DNA of 64,000 nucleotides from Chryseobacterium indologenes (GTDB lineage: Bacteria > Bacteroidota > Bacteroidia > Flavobacteriales > Weeksellaceae), in NCBI GenBank assembly GCA_001013295.1, contig LAZY01000038.1, forward strand, positions 19,671 through 83,670, in the 5' to 3' direction. The position numbers and the translations under genes were made by a program. Below, in pieces: positions 1 to 9,347 of this stretch. The notes under the pieces were generated by a model. The model made no database searches, had not been told where the DNA came from, and saw only the letters and a list, made by a program, of their open reading frames with translations. Each line of letters begins with the position of its first letter. Position 1 is the first letter of the stretch.

Positions 1-84
1 TCCTCAAAACAAAGATACATGATAAATCCTAAAATCAATCTTCAAATCTTTAATGAAAATTGAGATCTGATCAGAATATAAAAG

Positions 85-1428
85 CTATTGCAGACATTCT
101 TCATGCTGAGAGAGGTCAAGCCCTTTGTTTTCAGACTCTTCGGAAACTCTTAATGTAATTATTGAATCTGTAATTTTATATAAAATTAATGATCCAAAAA
201 AGGTAAAAACAGAAACTAAAATCAGGGCAGCCATATGATGAAGAAAAACCTGAAACCCTCCATGAAGCAGACTTGCATTTTCACCATGAGCAAAAACAGC
301 CGTAAGAATCATTCCCATAATCCCTCCTACTCCATGACAGGCAAAAACATCCAGAGTATCATCTATTTTCTTCAAAGGCTTCCAGTTGACCATCACATTA
401 GAAACTATTGCAGTGATAAATCCTATAAAAAGACTTTCCTGAATACTTACAAAACCGCATCCCGGAGTAATAGCCACAAGACCTACTACAGCACCGATGC
501 AGGCTCCTAAAGCAGATATACTTCTCCCATTGATCCGATCGAAAAAAATCCACGTCATCATCGCTGAAGCCGAAGCAATAGTAGTCGTTCCAAAAGCAGT
601 GGCTGCGGAAGCAGAAGCGCTCAACGCTGAACCGGCATTAAACCCAAACCACCCGAACCAAAGCATTCCCGTTCCCAAAAGTACATAAGGAATATTGGAA
701 GGCTCGTGATGCGGATTTTTTCTGTTTCCAACCATCAAAGCTCCTGCAAGTGCTGCAAAACCTGCGCTCATATGTACCACTGTTCCTCCAGCAAAATCTT
801 TCACTCCAAAATATTTATTCAAAAGTCCGTCAGGATGCCATACCATGTGACAAAGCGGTGTATAAATAAAAATGCTGAAAAGAATGATAAACAATAAATA
901 AGAAATAAAACGAACCCTTTCTGCAAAAGATCCTGTAATAATAGCAGGGGTAATCACGGCAAATTTCATCTGAAAAAGGGCAAACAGAATAAAAGGAATG
1001 GTGGGAGCCATTATTTTATGCGGCAGATTGCCTACTCCACAGAAAAACGGATAGCTTAACGGGTTTCCGATAATACCGTAATGTTTTCCACCCAAGATAA
1101 TCCCCAGTGAATTTCCAAAAGATAAAGAAAAACCTACGACCACCCACACCAAAGAGATAACTCCTAAGGCAATAAAGCTCTGCAACATGGTAGAAATTAC
1201 GTTTTTCCTGCCCACCATTCCTCCGTAAAAGAATGAGAGCCCGGGCGTCATCAACAGGACAAGACCTGCCGCAGCCAGAATCCAGGCAACATCAGCCCCA
1301 ACAATTTTATCTTCACTTAAAAATTCTCCTGTATCAGGAATATCCGTAACCGGATTCCAGAACAATCCGCCAAATGCCACAAGCGTGATGATAGAGAACG
1401 AAACGATCCATTTAAGCCCAATTTTCAT
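85..1428 (-). CDS. amt: Ammonium transporter (Amt/Mep family)
   Basis: Channel-type transporter that moves ammonium/ammonia across the inner membrane for nitrogen assimilation. The protein is about 447 aa, normal for the family, with an N-terminal hydrophobic segment followed by roughly eleven membrane spans. Family hallmarks are visible: the early stretch with FFYGGMVGRKN, the GGTVVHMSAG segment, the NPHHEPSNIP loop with MLWFGWFGFNAGS, and HGVGGIMGMILTA near the end, which contain the pore histidines and gating residues. I chose the start giving MKIGLKWIVS; the open frame extends 17 codons further upstream but those residues are unlike a family N-terminus. No adjacent glnK/glnB gene is visible in the window, although amt often pairs with one. 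Identity is firm; regulation is not visible. Confidence 0.95.
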   Translation of the reverse strand: MKIGLKWIVSFSIITLVAFGGLFWNPVTDIPDTGEFLSEDKIVGADVAWILAAAGLVLLMTPGLSFFYGGMVGRKNVISTMLQSFIALGVISLVWVVVGFSLSFGNSLGIILGGKHYGIIGNPLSYPFFCGVGNLPHKIMAPTIPFILFALFQMKFAVITPAIITGSFAERVRFISYLLFIILFSIFIYTPLCHMVWHPDGLLNKYFGVKDFAGGTVVHMSAGFAALAGALMVGNRKNPHHEPSNIPYVLLGTGMLWFGWFGFNAGSALSASASAATAFGTTTIASASAMMTWIFFDRINGRSISALGACIGAVVGLVAITPGCGFVSIQESLFIGFITAIVSNVMVNWKPLKKIDDTLDVFACHGVGGIMGMILTAVFAHGENASLLHGGFQVFLHHMAALILVSVFTFFGSLILYKITDSIITLRVSEESENKGLDLSQHEECLQ

Positions 1429-1525
1429 AAATTTATATTTACACCCACTAAATTTAAGTATAAATTTATAAAAAATCACACTTTTAAAAAAACACCCCCT
1501 TTAAAAATACTACATTTTTAAAAAA

Positions 1526-2176
1526 TCACACATTTTCAACAAATATCTCTTTCAGTATTTTGGAAACTTCTCTGGGTTTTGTCGCCGGAAAAAGATGAGT
1601 TCCTCCTTTCACTACATAATCAGGATTGGAATAACGGATTGGAAATACAATATCTTTATCTCCTAATATCTGAATCACGTTAGGATTTTCCTCAAATTTC
1701 CACTCAGAAACCTTTTCTACTGACCATTTGAGATAATAAGGATCTTTTACTTTAAAATATTGCAGAAGTTTTGGGTTTTTAGGATCAAAAAGCTTTCGGA
1801 TAACAGCATATACGTTGGCTGCTTTATCATTGAACAAACCTACCGGCAATATTCTTGGAATTTTGGTAACCTCACCGGTCTTTATAAATCTGGACTTTTC
1901 CTTATCGGATTTTATACTGCCAAGAATAATTACCTTTTCAGCTGGTTTCAGTTGATTGATCTCCTGCACAATAATTCCTCCGAAAGAATACCCCAACAAA
2001 CAAAATGGTTCTGAATCGTCTACTTTATCTGCCATTCTTTTAACGTAAGCATCAAAAGGTTCATTTTTTTCAGGGATAAGCCAATCTATAAAAACCAATT
2101 CAAAGTGCTTGGGAAACTCTATTTTTTCAAGTACTTTGAAATCTGCACCCAGACCGCTTACAATATACATTTTCAT
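1526..2176 (-). CDS. Alpha/beta hydrolase
   Basis: Cytoplasmic alpha/beta-hydrolase-fold protein of 216 aa, substrate unknown. The nucleophile elbow is seen as GYSFGG (about residues 62-67), the acid probably as the aspartate in LGDKDIVF (about 173) and the catalytic histidine in GGTHLF (about 193), so the triad looks complete. There is no signal peptide. It follows the amt gene region in the same orientation but with a gap of about 100 bp, so operon membership is uncertain. Esterase, thioesterase or lipase-like activity are all possible; only the fold and triad are supported by the sequence. Confidence 0.8.
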   Translation of the reverse strand: MKMYIVSGLGADFKVLEKIEFPKHFELVFIDWLIPEKNEPFDAYVKRMADKVDDSEPFCLLGYSFGGIIVQEINQLKPAEKVIILGSIKSDKEKSRFIKTGEVTKIPRILPVGLFNDKAANVYAVIRKLFDPKNPKLLQYFKVKDPYYLKWSVEKVSEWKFEENPNVIQILGDKDIVFPIRYSNPDYVVKGGTHLFPATKPREVSKILKEIFVENV

Positions 2177-2349
2177 ACTACTAATTTATAAAAAATTGAA
2201 AAAGAATTTTACGGTTCTTATAGAAAATTTTAAGCCGGACTCTTGTGGAATGACAAAGTGTATGAATAAAATGAGCGCTCTATGTCATTCTGATAGAAAT
2301 CTGACAGCACTTATAAAAAGTGATATATAATTTTATTTAAATGTAAACA

Positions 2350-2402
2350 TTCCCCTCTTCAAGAGAAGTGGCAAAATTCAAAAAATTTTTGATTGGGGTT
2401 TC
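2350..2402. repeat. Dispersed palindromic repeat, copy A
   Basis: Degenerate copy of an intergenic element seen four times in this window (also near 8975, 14737 and 40065). The core reads GTGGCAAAATTCAAAAAATTTTTGA followed by a G/T-rich end, a self-complementary AAAATT/AATTTT centre flanked by a C-rich/G-rich arm. It lies between two genes on the minus strand and does not overlap coding sequence. Confidence 0.6.
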
Positions 2403-2430
2403 TTTCCTCCACTCCGATTATCTCACAAAA

Positions 2431-2465
2431 AAAGAGCAGCCCCCTCAGAACTGCTCTTTTGTATC
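2431..2465 (-). terminator. Rho-independent terminator after the YceI gene
   Basis: Stem AAAGAGCAG/CTGCTCTTT with a 12-nt loop, followed on the minus strand by a T-run, placed about 20 bp beyond the stop of the 2483-3109 gene. Confidence 0.75.
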
Positions 2466-2482
2466 AATATAAATCTTTAATT

Positions 2483-3109
2483 TTATTTTTTCTTTTTTGG
2501 TACTCTGTTCTCATTATCCAACATTTCGGTAGAAACTTTGAACTGAATGTCCATTTCGTTTTTAATGAAATAATCTTTCAATGAAGATTGATAGAATACT
2601 TTAAAGTCTCTTCTGTTCAAAGAGAACTTAGCAGACTCAATAGAAGTTGTAAACTGAGTCACATATACATTCGCAGGGAAAGAGATTGTTTTTCTCACTC
2701 CTTTAAGGGTAAGATCTCCGTACACTGTAGAATTGTATTCACTGTTTGCTAAAGGGATAATTTTAGTCAAGTGGAATTTGGCAACAGGGAATTTTTTCAC
2801 CTCAAAGAAGTTGGTGCTTTTCAGATCGTTGGTAAGCTTGATTTGATCTTCATCAGAAACATCTCCCGCCATCAGACTTCTCATATCTATTACAAACTCT
2901 CCATCTACAAGAACCGTGTGGTCAAAATTGAATTTTCCGCTTTTTAGCTTTACTGTACCTGAGTGGGAAGATGCTTCGGTTTTCACCACCTTATATCCCC
3001 ACCATCTGATCTCTGATGAAGTCACTTTTGCAACCTTATCAAATTTCTTTTGGGCAGAAACAAATGATATACTTGCGCACACCATAGCAAACAATAGTAA
3101 TCTTTTCAT
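2483..3109 (-). CDS. YceI family protein (paralogue 1)
   Basis: Exported YceI/lipocalin-like protein of 208 aa, a family that binds polyisoprenoid-type lipids in the periplasm; the actual ligand is unknown. A signal peptide is visible (MKRLLLFAMVCASISFVSA, cleavage near the AQ pair). The mature part has the family pattern: SEIRWWGYKV at the start, SGTVKLKSGKF, LKSTNFFEVKKFPVAKF, and a late GVRKTISFPANVYV strand. It has a lysine-rich C-terminal extension (ENRVPKKKK) that the neighbouring paralogue lacks. The two YceI genes are tandem, same strand, 78 bp apart and clearly arose by duplication. Confidence 0.9.
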   Translation of the reverse strand: MKRLLLFAMVCASISFVSAQKKFDKVAKVTSSEIRWWGYKVVKTEASSHSGTVKLKSGKFNFDHTVLVDGEFVIDMRSLMAGDVSDEDQIKLTNDLKSTNFFEVKKFPVAKFHLTKIIPLANSEYNSTVYGDLTLKGVRKTISFPANVYVTQFTTSIESAKFSLNRRDFKVFYQSSLKDYFIKNEMDIQFKVSTEMLDNENRVPKKKK

Positions 3110-3187
3110 TCTTTTTTATTTACAATTCAACAAAAATAAAAAAAAGTGTAGAACTTCTACACTTTTAATAATCTTTTTTTGATTAAT

Positions 3188-3754
3188 TTATTGAGCAGTT
3201 ACTTTTACAAGCATTTCAATATCATCTTTCACAAAAACATCCTGCATGGTAGACTTGTAAGCTACATCAAATTTCTGTCTGTCGAAAGAGAATTTGTTTG
3301 AAACTAAACTTACTACTCCTTTGCTGTAAGAAATCTTAGCAGGGAAAGAAACTGGGTTTGTTTTTCCTTTTACAGTAAGGTTTCCTGTTACTAAAGAGTT
3401 GTAGATTTTATCGCTGTTTTTCTTTACCGCAGTAATTTTGAAGCTTGCAGTAGGGAATTTCTCTACTTCAAAGAAGTCACCGTTCTTAAGGTGTCCGTTT
3501 AATTTCTGCTGATATTCTCCTGTAAGGTCAGTAGCGTTGATAGACGTCATATCCAGTACAAAGCTTCCTCCTACAAGTTGGTTTCCTTTCATTACCATAT
3601 CTCCGGATTTTACTTTTACAGTACCGTCGTGAGAACTTGCCTCAGACTTTGCTACTTTGTATCCCCACCAGTGAACATCAGATGCTACTACTTTTTTGGA
3701 CTGTCCGAAAGCTAAACCACCAGCTAAAACTGCTAATAAAAATATTTTTTTCAT
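3188..3754 (-). CDS. YceI family protein (paralogue 2)
   Basis: Second exported YceI-like protein, 188 aa, upstream of its paralogue and probably co-transcribed with it. The signal peptide is MKKIFLLAVLAGGLAFGQ. Shared features with paralogue 1 are HWWGYKVAKSEASSHDGTVKVKSG, FFEVEKFPTASFKITAV and GKTNPVSFPAKISYS-type strands of the lipocalin-like barrel. Its probable role is binding of a hydrophobic ligand in the periplasm, by family knowledge only. The upstream region before 3819 should carry the promoter, with no obvious operator. Confidence 0.9.
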   Translation of the reverse strand: MKKIFLLAVLAGGLAFGQSKKVVASDVHWWGYKVAKSEASSHDGTVKVKSGDMVMKGNQLVGGSFVLDMTSINATDLTGEYQQKLNGHLKNGDFFEVEKFPTASFKITAVKKNSDKIYNSLVTGNLTVKGKTNPVSFPAKISYSKGVVSLVSNKFSFDRQKFDVAYKSTMQDVFVKDDIEMLVKVTAQ

Positions 3755-3867
3755 TGAATAGAATTATTTACTTATTTAATGAGACAAAGGTAGCTATCTT
3801 ATTCGATAGATGGCGTTGATGTAAATCAAGAAATTCAATTATTTTTATGAATAATATCATCCCATAA

Positions 3868-3897
3868 AAAAACTCCGAATTTCTTCGGAGTTTTTAT
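3868..3897 (-). terminator. Terminator of the glucokinase gene
   Basis: Hairpin ACTCCGAA/TTCGGAGT with a 4-nt loop and T-runs on both sides, immediately after the glk stop codon on the minus strand. Confidence 0.8.
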
Positions 3898-3901
3898 TTT
3901 T

Positions 3902-4951
3902 TTATACTTGATAGTAGGCTGTGTAAAGAGCCATCCCTTTAAGTGCCGTATGATTTTGCTTGACCAGATAGATCGGAATATTTCTCAACATTCCTTCCAT
4001 TTTATCACTGATCTTGAATTTTTCATAGAATTTGTCTTTATCAATATATTCTCTCACGATCTGAGGAATATCTCCGGCGATCAGCAATCCTCCGGTAGCT
4101 TTTACTTTCAATGTTAAGTTATTCGCTTCACGTGCCAGGAATTCAAGGAAAGTATCCAGAGCGATTCTGCAGATCAGTACATTCTCTTCTACAGCTGCTT
4201 TATACAATTCTTCTACAAAATTCCCCTGAGCAAGACGTTCTCCCAGCCATTCCGGCTCCGGGTGTCTTTTTACGTCTCTCAGGAATCTGTAGATATTGAA
4301 TAAACCTGTTTTGGAAAGTACATTTTCCCAGCTTACAATTCCATAGATATTATTTAAGAACTGGTAGAATTCAACTTCTACGTTGGTTCTTGGAGAAAAT
4401 TCAGAATGTCCGCCTTCGGTAGCGAAAGGTCTCAGGTATTTTCCGTCAAAAAAGTAACCTGCCTCTCCCAATCCGTTTCCTGGAGCAAGAATAGCAACAT
4501 TCCCTTTTTCAAGGTGACCGCTTGTATAGATTGCCTCAAGGTCGTTATCTTCAAGAAGAGCCATTCCGTAAGCAGATGCTTCCAGGTCATTCAGCATTTC
4601 TACTTTTTCAAACCCGAAATCTCTGGCATATTCTTCTATATCTAAATTCCAGCCCAATCTCGCAGGGCTGCTTTTTCCGTCAAGTACAGGGCCTGGTACA
4701 GCCATTCCTAGACGTTTTACATTTTCCAGTTGATTATCCTGAATAAACTTCTTTAAAATATCAGAAAAAGAAGTGTACTCTTTGGTGGAATATACATTCT
4801 GGAGTTTCATCTCAAGACCTCCGTTACCGGAAACAAAATAGCCTAAGATTGTCATATCTTCACGGAGACTTGCCCCAATGATAGAAACATTATCATTATT
4901 ACTGTTCTCTACTCCTGGTAAATAAAGTGGAAATTTTGGATTCAGAATCAT
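3902..4951 (-). CDS. glk: Glucokinase (ROK-unrelated, Glk family)
   Basis: Cytoplasmic enzyme phosphorylating glucose to glucose-6-phosphate with ATP, feeding glycolysis. 349 aa from the chosen start. Seen in order: an N-terminal actin-like segment (SIIGASLREDMTILGY), the AVPGPV motif, MLNDLEASAYG (glucose-contacting Asn-Asp and acidic residue), the second phosphate loop region LAPGNGLGEAGYF, the EGGHSEFSPRT sugar-binding motif, and a late KATGGLLIAGDI glycine-rich adenosine motif. An in-frame extension of 23 codons upstream (MERFFRS...) is not family-like, so the internal ATG giving MILNPKFPLY was chosen. The gene stands alone between two terminators. Confidence 0.88.
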   Translation of the reverse strand: MILNPKFPLYLPGVENSNNDNVSIIGASLREDMTILGYFVSGNGGLEMKLQNVYSTKEYTSFSDILKKFIQDNQLENVKRLGMAVPGPVLDGKSSPARLGWNLDIEEYARDFGFEKVEMLNDLEASAYGMALLEDNDLEAIYTSGHLEKGNVAILAPGNGLGEAGYFFDGKYLRPFATEGGHSEFSPRTNVEVEFYQFLNNIYGIVSWENVLSKTGLFNIYRFLRDVKRHPEPEWLGERLAQGNFVEELYKAAVEENVLICRIALDTFLEFLAREANNLTLKVKATGGLLIAGDIPQIVREYIDKDKFYEKFKISDKMEGMLRNIPIYLVKQNHTALKGMALYTAYYQV

Positions 4952-5007
4952 AACCTCAAATTTTACCAAATATAATAATTGTTTTTGTAAATCCTGCACA
5001 GAACGAA

Positions 5008-5038
5008 AAAACCTTTCCACTTTCGTGAAAAGGTTTTG
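5008..5038 (-). terminator. Terminator after the outer-membrane protein gene
   Basis: Near-perfect stem AAAACCTTT-CAC/GTG-AAAGGTTTT with a short loop, downstream of the 5068-5631 minus-strand gene and overlapping the leader of glk. Confidence 0.7.
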
Positions 5039-5067
5039 GTTAATAATTGTTTATATATTAAATCTAA

Positions 5068-5631
5068 CTACTTTCCTAATGGAATATTGTAACCGAATCC
5101 TACTCCGATATTCCCCACATTATAGTCCTGACCAGCTAAATCTCCTTTTGTTCCTACAAAAACCTTCTGGTATTGTACGAAGAAGTTCCAGTCTCTGTTG
5201 TGGTATCCGATCTCCGGTTTAAGATAAAAACCTCCGCTTGCTCTTTCAACATTGGTATTGGAAGCAACTGTTTTATCTCCAACAAGGAAACCATATCCTA
5301 AGTCTGTTCCGAAATAGAAACCGGTTTGTTTTGGATAAATTCTGATTAAAGCTGCTACAGGTACTACCCCTACATCATTGTTTTTATATCCGTTATTTTC
5401 TTTACCAAAATAGTGAGTATATCCTGATGCGATACCTAAACCAAATCCTGGTGTAATCAGATTCTGGTAAGATACATCCACTCCTACTGCAGCGGAAAGA
5501 TTATCTGAAGGAACTGCTAAACCAACATTTGCACCTACTTTGATCATATTGTTCATCTGAGCACTTTGGGCGCTTACTACACCTGCTGTTAAAATCCCAG
5601 CCAGCAATATTGCCTGTTTAAACATTTTCAT
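5068..5631 (-). CDS. Small outer-membrane beta-barrel protein
   Basis: 187-aa exported protein with signal peptide MKMFKQAILLAGILTAGVVSA. The mature part is rich in alternating aromatic/hydrophobic strands and glycine turns (LGIASGYTHYF, VPVAALIRIYPKQTGFYFGTDLGYGFLVG, GVGFGYNIPLGK) as in eight-stranded OmpA/OmpW-like barrels. There is no peptidoglycan-binding domain. Function is unknown. It is monocistronic with a strong terminator. The 470-bp upstream region contains a simple tandem repeat. Confidence 0.7.
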   Translation of the reverse strand: MKMFKQAILLAGILTAGVVSAQSAQMNNMIKVGANVGLAVPSDNLSAAVGVDVSYQNLITPGFGLGIASGYTHYFGKENNGYKNNDVGVVPVAALIRIYPKQTGFYFGTDLGYGFLVGDKTVASNTNVERASGGFYLKPEIGYHNRDWNFFVQYQKVFVGTKGDLAGQDYNVGNIGVGFGYNIPLGK

Positions 5632-5908
5632 AACTCTAATTTTTAAATTTTACTAAACAAGAGGATGTAAAAATCGTGCCAAGCAAGCCTTTTTCTTTGA
5701 TTTTAACACTTAAACAAATCATAAAATAATGAATATCAATATTTTATTTTTAACAAAATTTAAATGTTTGTTTAACAAAATTTATCAAAAAATGATCCTG
5801 AAAAGTGAATTAAAGAGAAAATACCAGAAAGGAAGTTGGAAGATGGAAACAGAAGGCCATATCCTACTATAATATAAAGCCAATTCTGTTTTATACATTT
5901 AATTTCCG

Positions 5909-6015
5909 GCTTCTAGCTTCTAGTTTCTAGCTTCTAGTTTCTAACTTCTAGTTTCTAGCTTCTAGCTTCTAGCTTCTAGCTTCTAGCTTCTAGCTTCTAG
6001 CTTCTAGCTTCTAGC
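5909..6015. repeat. 7-bp tandem repeat (CTTCTAG)n
   Basis: About fifteen consecutive heptamers of CTTCTAG with occasional GTTTCTAG or AACTTCTAG variants, between the outer-membrane protein gene and the DUF1800 gene. No spacer/repeat alternation is present, so it is not a CRISPR. The rest of the 5632-6100 intergenic region is AT-rich and shows nothing else I can name. Confidence 0.9.
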
Positions 6016-6100
6016 GAATATAATAATATTAACAATCTTTAACCCGTTATTATTTTAACCTTTTTCTTTCAATCTCATCAAAAAAATAAATGTTCTCACC

Positions 6101-7480
6101 ATGGCAGATTCATTATTAAAAAACAAACATCTTCTTTGGCGTGCAGGTTTTGGTATAGGAATCAATCAGATTAATGATCTGAAAAATAAAGATACGAAAA
6201 CACTGATGCATGAGCTCTTCAAAGAAGACAGCTTCAGTGAAATCTCATACGATACTCCCGATGCCGATCCTACAGCAGATTATATGAACGCTACTGCCCC
6301 GGCAGAAAAGAAAAAGGAAATGCAGCGACTCAACCGGGAACAAAACAATGAACTGAATCTGAACTTTCTGGATAAAATAGTGAACAGCAAGGAACAACTG
6401 AGGGAAAAGATGGCCTTCTTCTGGCACGGGCATTTTGCTTCCAGGGTAATCAATCCGAAATTCAACAGGCAGCTTCTCAATATGATCCGGAAACATGCGT
6501 TGGGAAATTTCAAAGACCTGCTTTTTGAAGTAAGCCAGTCTCCCGCTATGCTCAACTTCCTGAATAATCAACAGAACAAAAAAGACCACCCGAATGAAAA
6601 TTTTGCCCGTGAAGTGATGGAACTGTTTACGATGGGAAGGGGAAATTATACGGAAAAAGATATTCGGGAAGGAGCAAGAGCTTTTACCGGATGGAGCTAT
6701 GATAAGGAAGGAAACTTTAAAGAAAGAAAAAACCTTCATGATGAAGGAACCAAAACTTTCCTCGGAAAAACCGGCAACTTTGACGGTTCGGATGTTCTGA
6801 ATATTATATTGGATCAAAAGGCCACAGCAAAGTTTATTACAGAAAAAATCTATAGATTTTTTGTGAATGAAAAAGTGGATGATGATATAATCAACAGGCT
6901 AAGCACCAATTTCTACGCTTCCGGATATGATATAAAAAAACTGATGACTGAGATCTTTTCAAGTTCCTGGTTTTATGACCAGAAAAATATCGGAAACAGA
7001 ATAAAATCTCCCGTAGAGCTCATGGCCGGAATTATGCGAATCCTTCCCATGCATATCCAGAATCCTGAAAATCTTATTGTTTATCAGAAATTATTGGGCC
7101 AGATGCTCCTCTACCCTCCTAATGTGGCAGGATGGCCCAACGGAAAATCATGGATCGACAGCTCTACTCTGATGCTAAGGCTTCAGGTTCCACAGATCTG
7201 GTCCGGACTTCGTCCTTTGGAATACAGCCCAAGACAGGATGATGATCTTGATATGGGGATGAAATCCAAAGAAACGGCATTAAACAAAACCTTTAAGAAC
7301 CCGAATATCTCTATAGATTGGGATCGTGTAGATCAAATATTTGCTCATAAAAACTGCCAGGATTATCTGATTCTCAATTCCCAGAATCTGAATATGGATG
7401 CTGTAAAAAGTTTCTCTGATAACAGCACCAAGATGAACATTATCAATCTGATGTCAACTCCGGAATACCAGTTAATGTAG
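6101..7480 (+). CDS. DUF1800 family protein
   Basis: 459-aa member of the DUF1800 family. Seen: an N-terminal helix with KNKHLLWRAGFG, the conserved KMAFFWHGHFAS segment, SPAMLNFLNNQQN, NENFAREVMELFTMGRGNYTEKDI...ARAFTGW, and the late YPPNVAGWPNGKSWIDSST block. The family almost always sits next to a DUF1501 gene, as here, and the two are thought to act together, but no biochemical role is established. No clear signal peptide is visible at this start. It precedes the DUF1501 gene by 161 bp and is probably co-expressed. Confidence 0.88.
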   Translation: MADSLLKNKHLLWRAGFGIGINQINDLKNKDTKTLMHELFKEDSFSEISYDTPDADPTADYMNATAPAEKKKEMQRLNREQNNELNLNFLDKIVNSKEQLREKMAFFWHGHFASRVINPKFNRQLLNMIRKHALGNFKDLLFEVSQSPAMLNFLNNQQNKKDHPNENFAREVMELFTMGRGNYTEKDIREGARAFTGWSYDKEGNFKERKNLHDEGTKTFLGKTGNFDGSDVLNIILDQKATAKFITEKIYRFFVNEKVDDDIINRLSTNFYASGYDIKKLMTEIFSSSWFYDQKNIGNRIKSPVELMAGIMRILPMHIQNPENLIVYQKLLGQMLLYPPNVAGWPNGKSWIDSSTLMLRLQVPQIWSGLRPLEYSPRQDDDLDMGMKSKETALNKTFKNPNISIDWDRVDQIFAHKNCQDYLILNSQNLNMDAVKSFSDNSTKMNIINLMSTPEYQLM

Positions 7481-7641
7481 GTCACATTCCTTAGGTTGCA
7501 GGTAATAGCTGTCATAGTATAAATTATCATTTATTTATCTTTTACTATTATAAAAATAAATATCAGTAAAAATGCAAACCAGCCCTACAACCTGCTACCT
7601 GCTACCTCTCATCTGCCACCTTAAACCTTAAAAACAAAATT

Positions 7642-8826
7642 ATGTTAATCAAAAGACGAGAATTCCTCAAAATAAGTTCATTGGCCACTGCTTCTCTGCT
7701 GATGCCCAATTTCTTGAAATCAATGACATTGGATGATGCTCTGACACCCAATCAAAACATTCTGGTGGTCCTTCAGTTTACGGGTGGTAATGATGGTCTG
7801 AATACGATTATTCCCGCCAGAAATGATATTTACTTCAGGGAAAGGAAAACGCTCGCTATTCAGGACTCAATGGCTTTAACTGATGAAGCAGGCATCAATC
7901 CGTCTCTTTCTTACTTTAAAGAGCTTTTTGATAATGGCGAACTTTCGGTCATGAATAATGTCGGCTATCCCAATCCTGACAAGTCTCATTTCCGTAGTAT
8001 GGATATATGGCAGTCTGCCAGCAGAAGCGATGAATTCCTGGATACGGGATGGCTTGGACGATTTCTGGATGAGGAATGCTACCGCTGTGAACACCCTACC
8101 CAGGCACTGGAAGTAGATGATATGCTCAGTCTTGCCCTGAAAGGGGAAAATAATAAAGCATTTGCCTTTAAAGACCCTAAAAGACTGTATCAGACCAGCC
8201 AGGAAAAGTATTTCAAATCACTATATGACCATCATCACGATGATGAAACGGTTTCCTATCTTTATCAGACTTTAGGATCTACGATCAATAATGCCGGTTA
8301 TATTTTTGAAAAAAGCAAAGCCAAAAAAACAGAAGAGGTTTACCCTAATTCACAATTGGGAAAAGATTTCAAAACCGTAGCCTCTCTGATCAAATCTGAC
8401 ATCAATACTCAGGTTTACTATCTTTCTATCGGAAGTTTTGATACTCACGTAAATCAGAATGACAGGCAGAAAAAGCTGTTCAGTGATATAAATGATGCGG
8501 TAAAATCCTTTGTGGCCGATATGAAAAGTAATAGTCTCTTCAATAATGTACTGCTTATGACCTTTTCTGAATTCGGACGCCGTGTTGCCCAGAATGCCAG
8601 CAATGGAACGGATCACGGAACAGCCAACCAAATGTTTTTCATTGGTGGAAACCTGAAGAAGAAAGGACTGCTGAATACTCTTCCTGATCTGCAAAACCTG
8701 AATGAAGGCGACCTCATCTATAAAGAAGATTTCAGAAAAGTATATGCGACCATCCTTAAAAACTGGCTGAAAGCGGATTCTTCCAAAGTATTGGGATGGA
8801 AAGATGGAATTTATGATTTTATATAA
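7642..8826 (+). CDS. DUF1501 family protein
   Basis: 394-aa partner of the DUF1800 protein. It begins with a twin-arginine-like signal (KRREFLKISSLATASLL), consistent with export of a folded protein. Family signatures are FTGGNDGLNTIIPARND, NPDKSHFRSMDIWQSAS, GSFDTHVNQNDRQ, MTFSEFGRRVAQNASNGTDHGTANQMFFIGG: a set of Asp/His residues as found in the alkaline-phosphatase/sulfatase-like fold. Enzymatic activity is not known. Downstream lies a palindromic repeat (copy B) and a terminator belonging to the convergent small gene. Confidence 0.88.
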   Translation: MLIKRREFLKISSLATASLLMPNFLKSMTLDDALTPNQNILVVLQFTGGNDGLNTIIPARNDIYFRERKTLAIQDSMALTDEAGINPSLSYFKELFDNGELSVMNNVGYPNPDKSHFRSMDIWQSASRSDEFLDTGWLGRFLDEECYRCEHPTQALEVDDMLSLALKGENNKAFAFKDPKRLYQTSQEKYFKSLYDHHHDDETVSYLYQTLGSTINNAGYIFEKSKAKKTEEVYPNSQLGKDFKTVASLIKSDINTQVYYLSIGSFDTHVNQNDRQKKLFSDINDAVKSFVADMKSNSLFNNVLLMTFSEFGRRVAQNASNGTDHGTANQMFFIGGNLKKKGLLNTLPDLQNLNEGDLIYKEDFRKVYATILKNWLKADSSKVLGWKDGIYDFI

Positions 8827-8974
8827 ATACCTCAACTTTTATTTTAGACACAAAAGCCTTTTAAAAAACACTTAAGTAATATTAAGTGGCAAAATTTGCA
8901 TGTGCCACCTAAGCCTTTGAAAATATTAAACTTCCTTGAATATTACATGAATATCTCAATGGAAACACCGTATA

Positions 8975-9028
8975 TTCCACGCCTCCGGAGGAGTGGCAAA
9001 AATTAAAAGAATTTTTGACGGGGTGGTC
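8975..9028. repeat. Dispersed palindromic repeat, copy B
   Basis: Reads GCCTCCGGAGGAGTGGCAAA then AATTAAAAGAATTTTTGACGG and GGTGGT; the same element as at 2350, 14737 and 40065. CCTCC/GGAGG and AAAAATT/AATTTTT arms can each fold. Confidence 0.8.
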
Positions 9029-9065
9029 ACTTTCCCTCACTCTCACCACACCTTATATCACAAAA

Positions 9066-9096
9066 AAAGAGACCATCCCATAAGGACAGTCTCTTT
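9066..9096 (-). terminator. Terminator of the 45-aa protein gene
   Basis: Stem AAAGAGAC/GTCTCTTT with a 15-nt loop and a T-run on the minus strand, just past the stop of the 9128-9265 gene. Confidence 0.7.
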
Positions 9097-9127
9097 AGAT
9101 AATTTTAAATTTTAACTACTTTTACGT

Positions 9128-9265
9128 TTAAGCAGTAATCTGCTTAGGTTCTTTCTCGTTCTGATCCTCTTTTTTATCAAGTTTCTCAGATATTTTTTTA
9201 ACAATATATTCTATTGCTATAGGTGCTATGATTGCAATTAATGCTTTGAATATTCTTGATTTCAT
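9128..9265 (-). CDS. Small hydrophobic-helix protein, unknown
   Basis: 45-aa protein: one hydrophobic helix (FKALIAIIAPIAIEYIV) followed by a strongly charged tail (KKISEKLDKKEDQNEKEPKQ). The start MKSRIF was chosen over a 34-codon in-frame extension that runs into the leader of the WYL gene. It has its own terminator. It could be a single-pass membrane peptide; function unknown. It lies 82 bp downstream of the WYL regulator gene and may be read from the same transcript. Confidence 0.5.
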   Translation of the reverse strand: MKSRIFKALIAIIAPIAIEYIVKKISEKLDKKEDQNEKEPKQITA

Positions 9266-9347
9266 AATGTGATATTGTGAGGATATATATGCAATTTCCA
9301 AGCCAAGATTTTTTATTGTCCAATACTTTGTTGAGAATGCAGGCAGG

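Noticed and set aside
5909..6015. Possible CRISPR array
   Set aside because: Units are 7 bp and contiguous without spacers; no cas gene is near.
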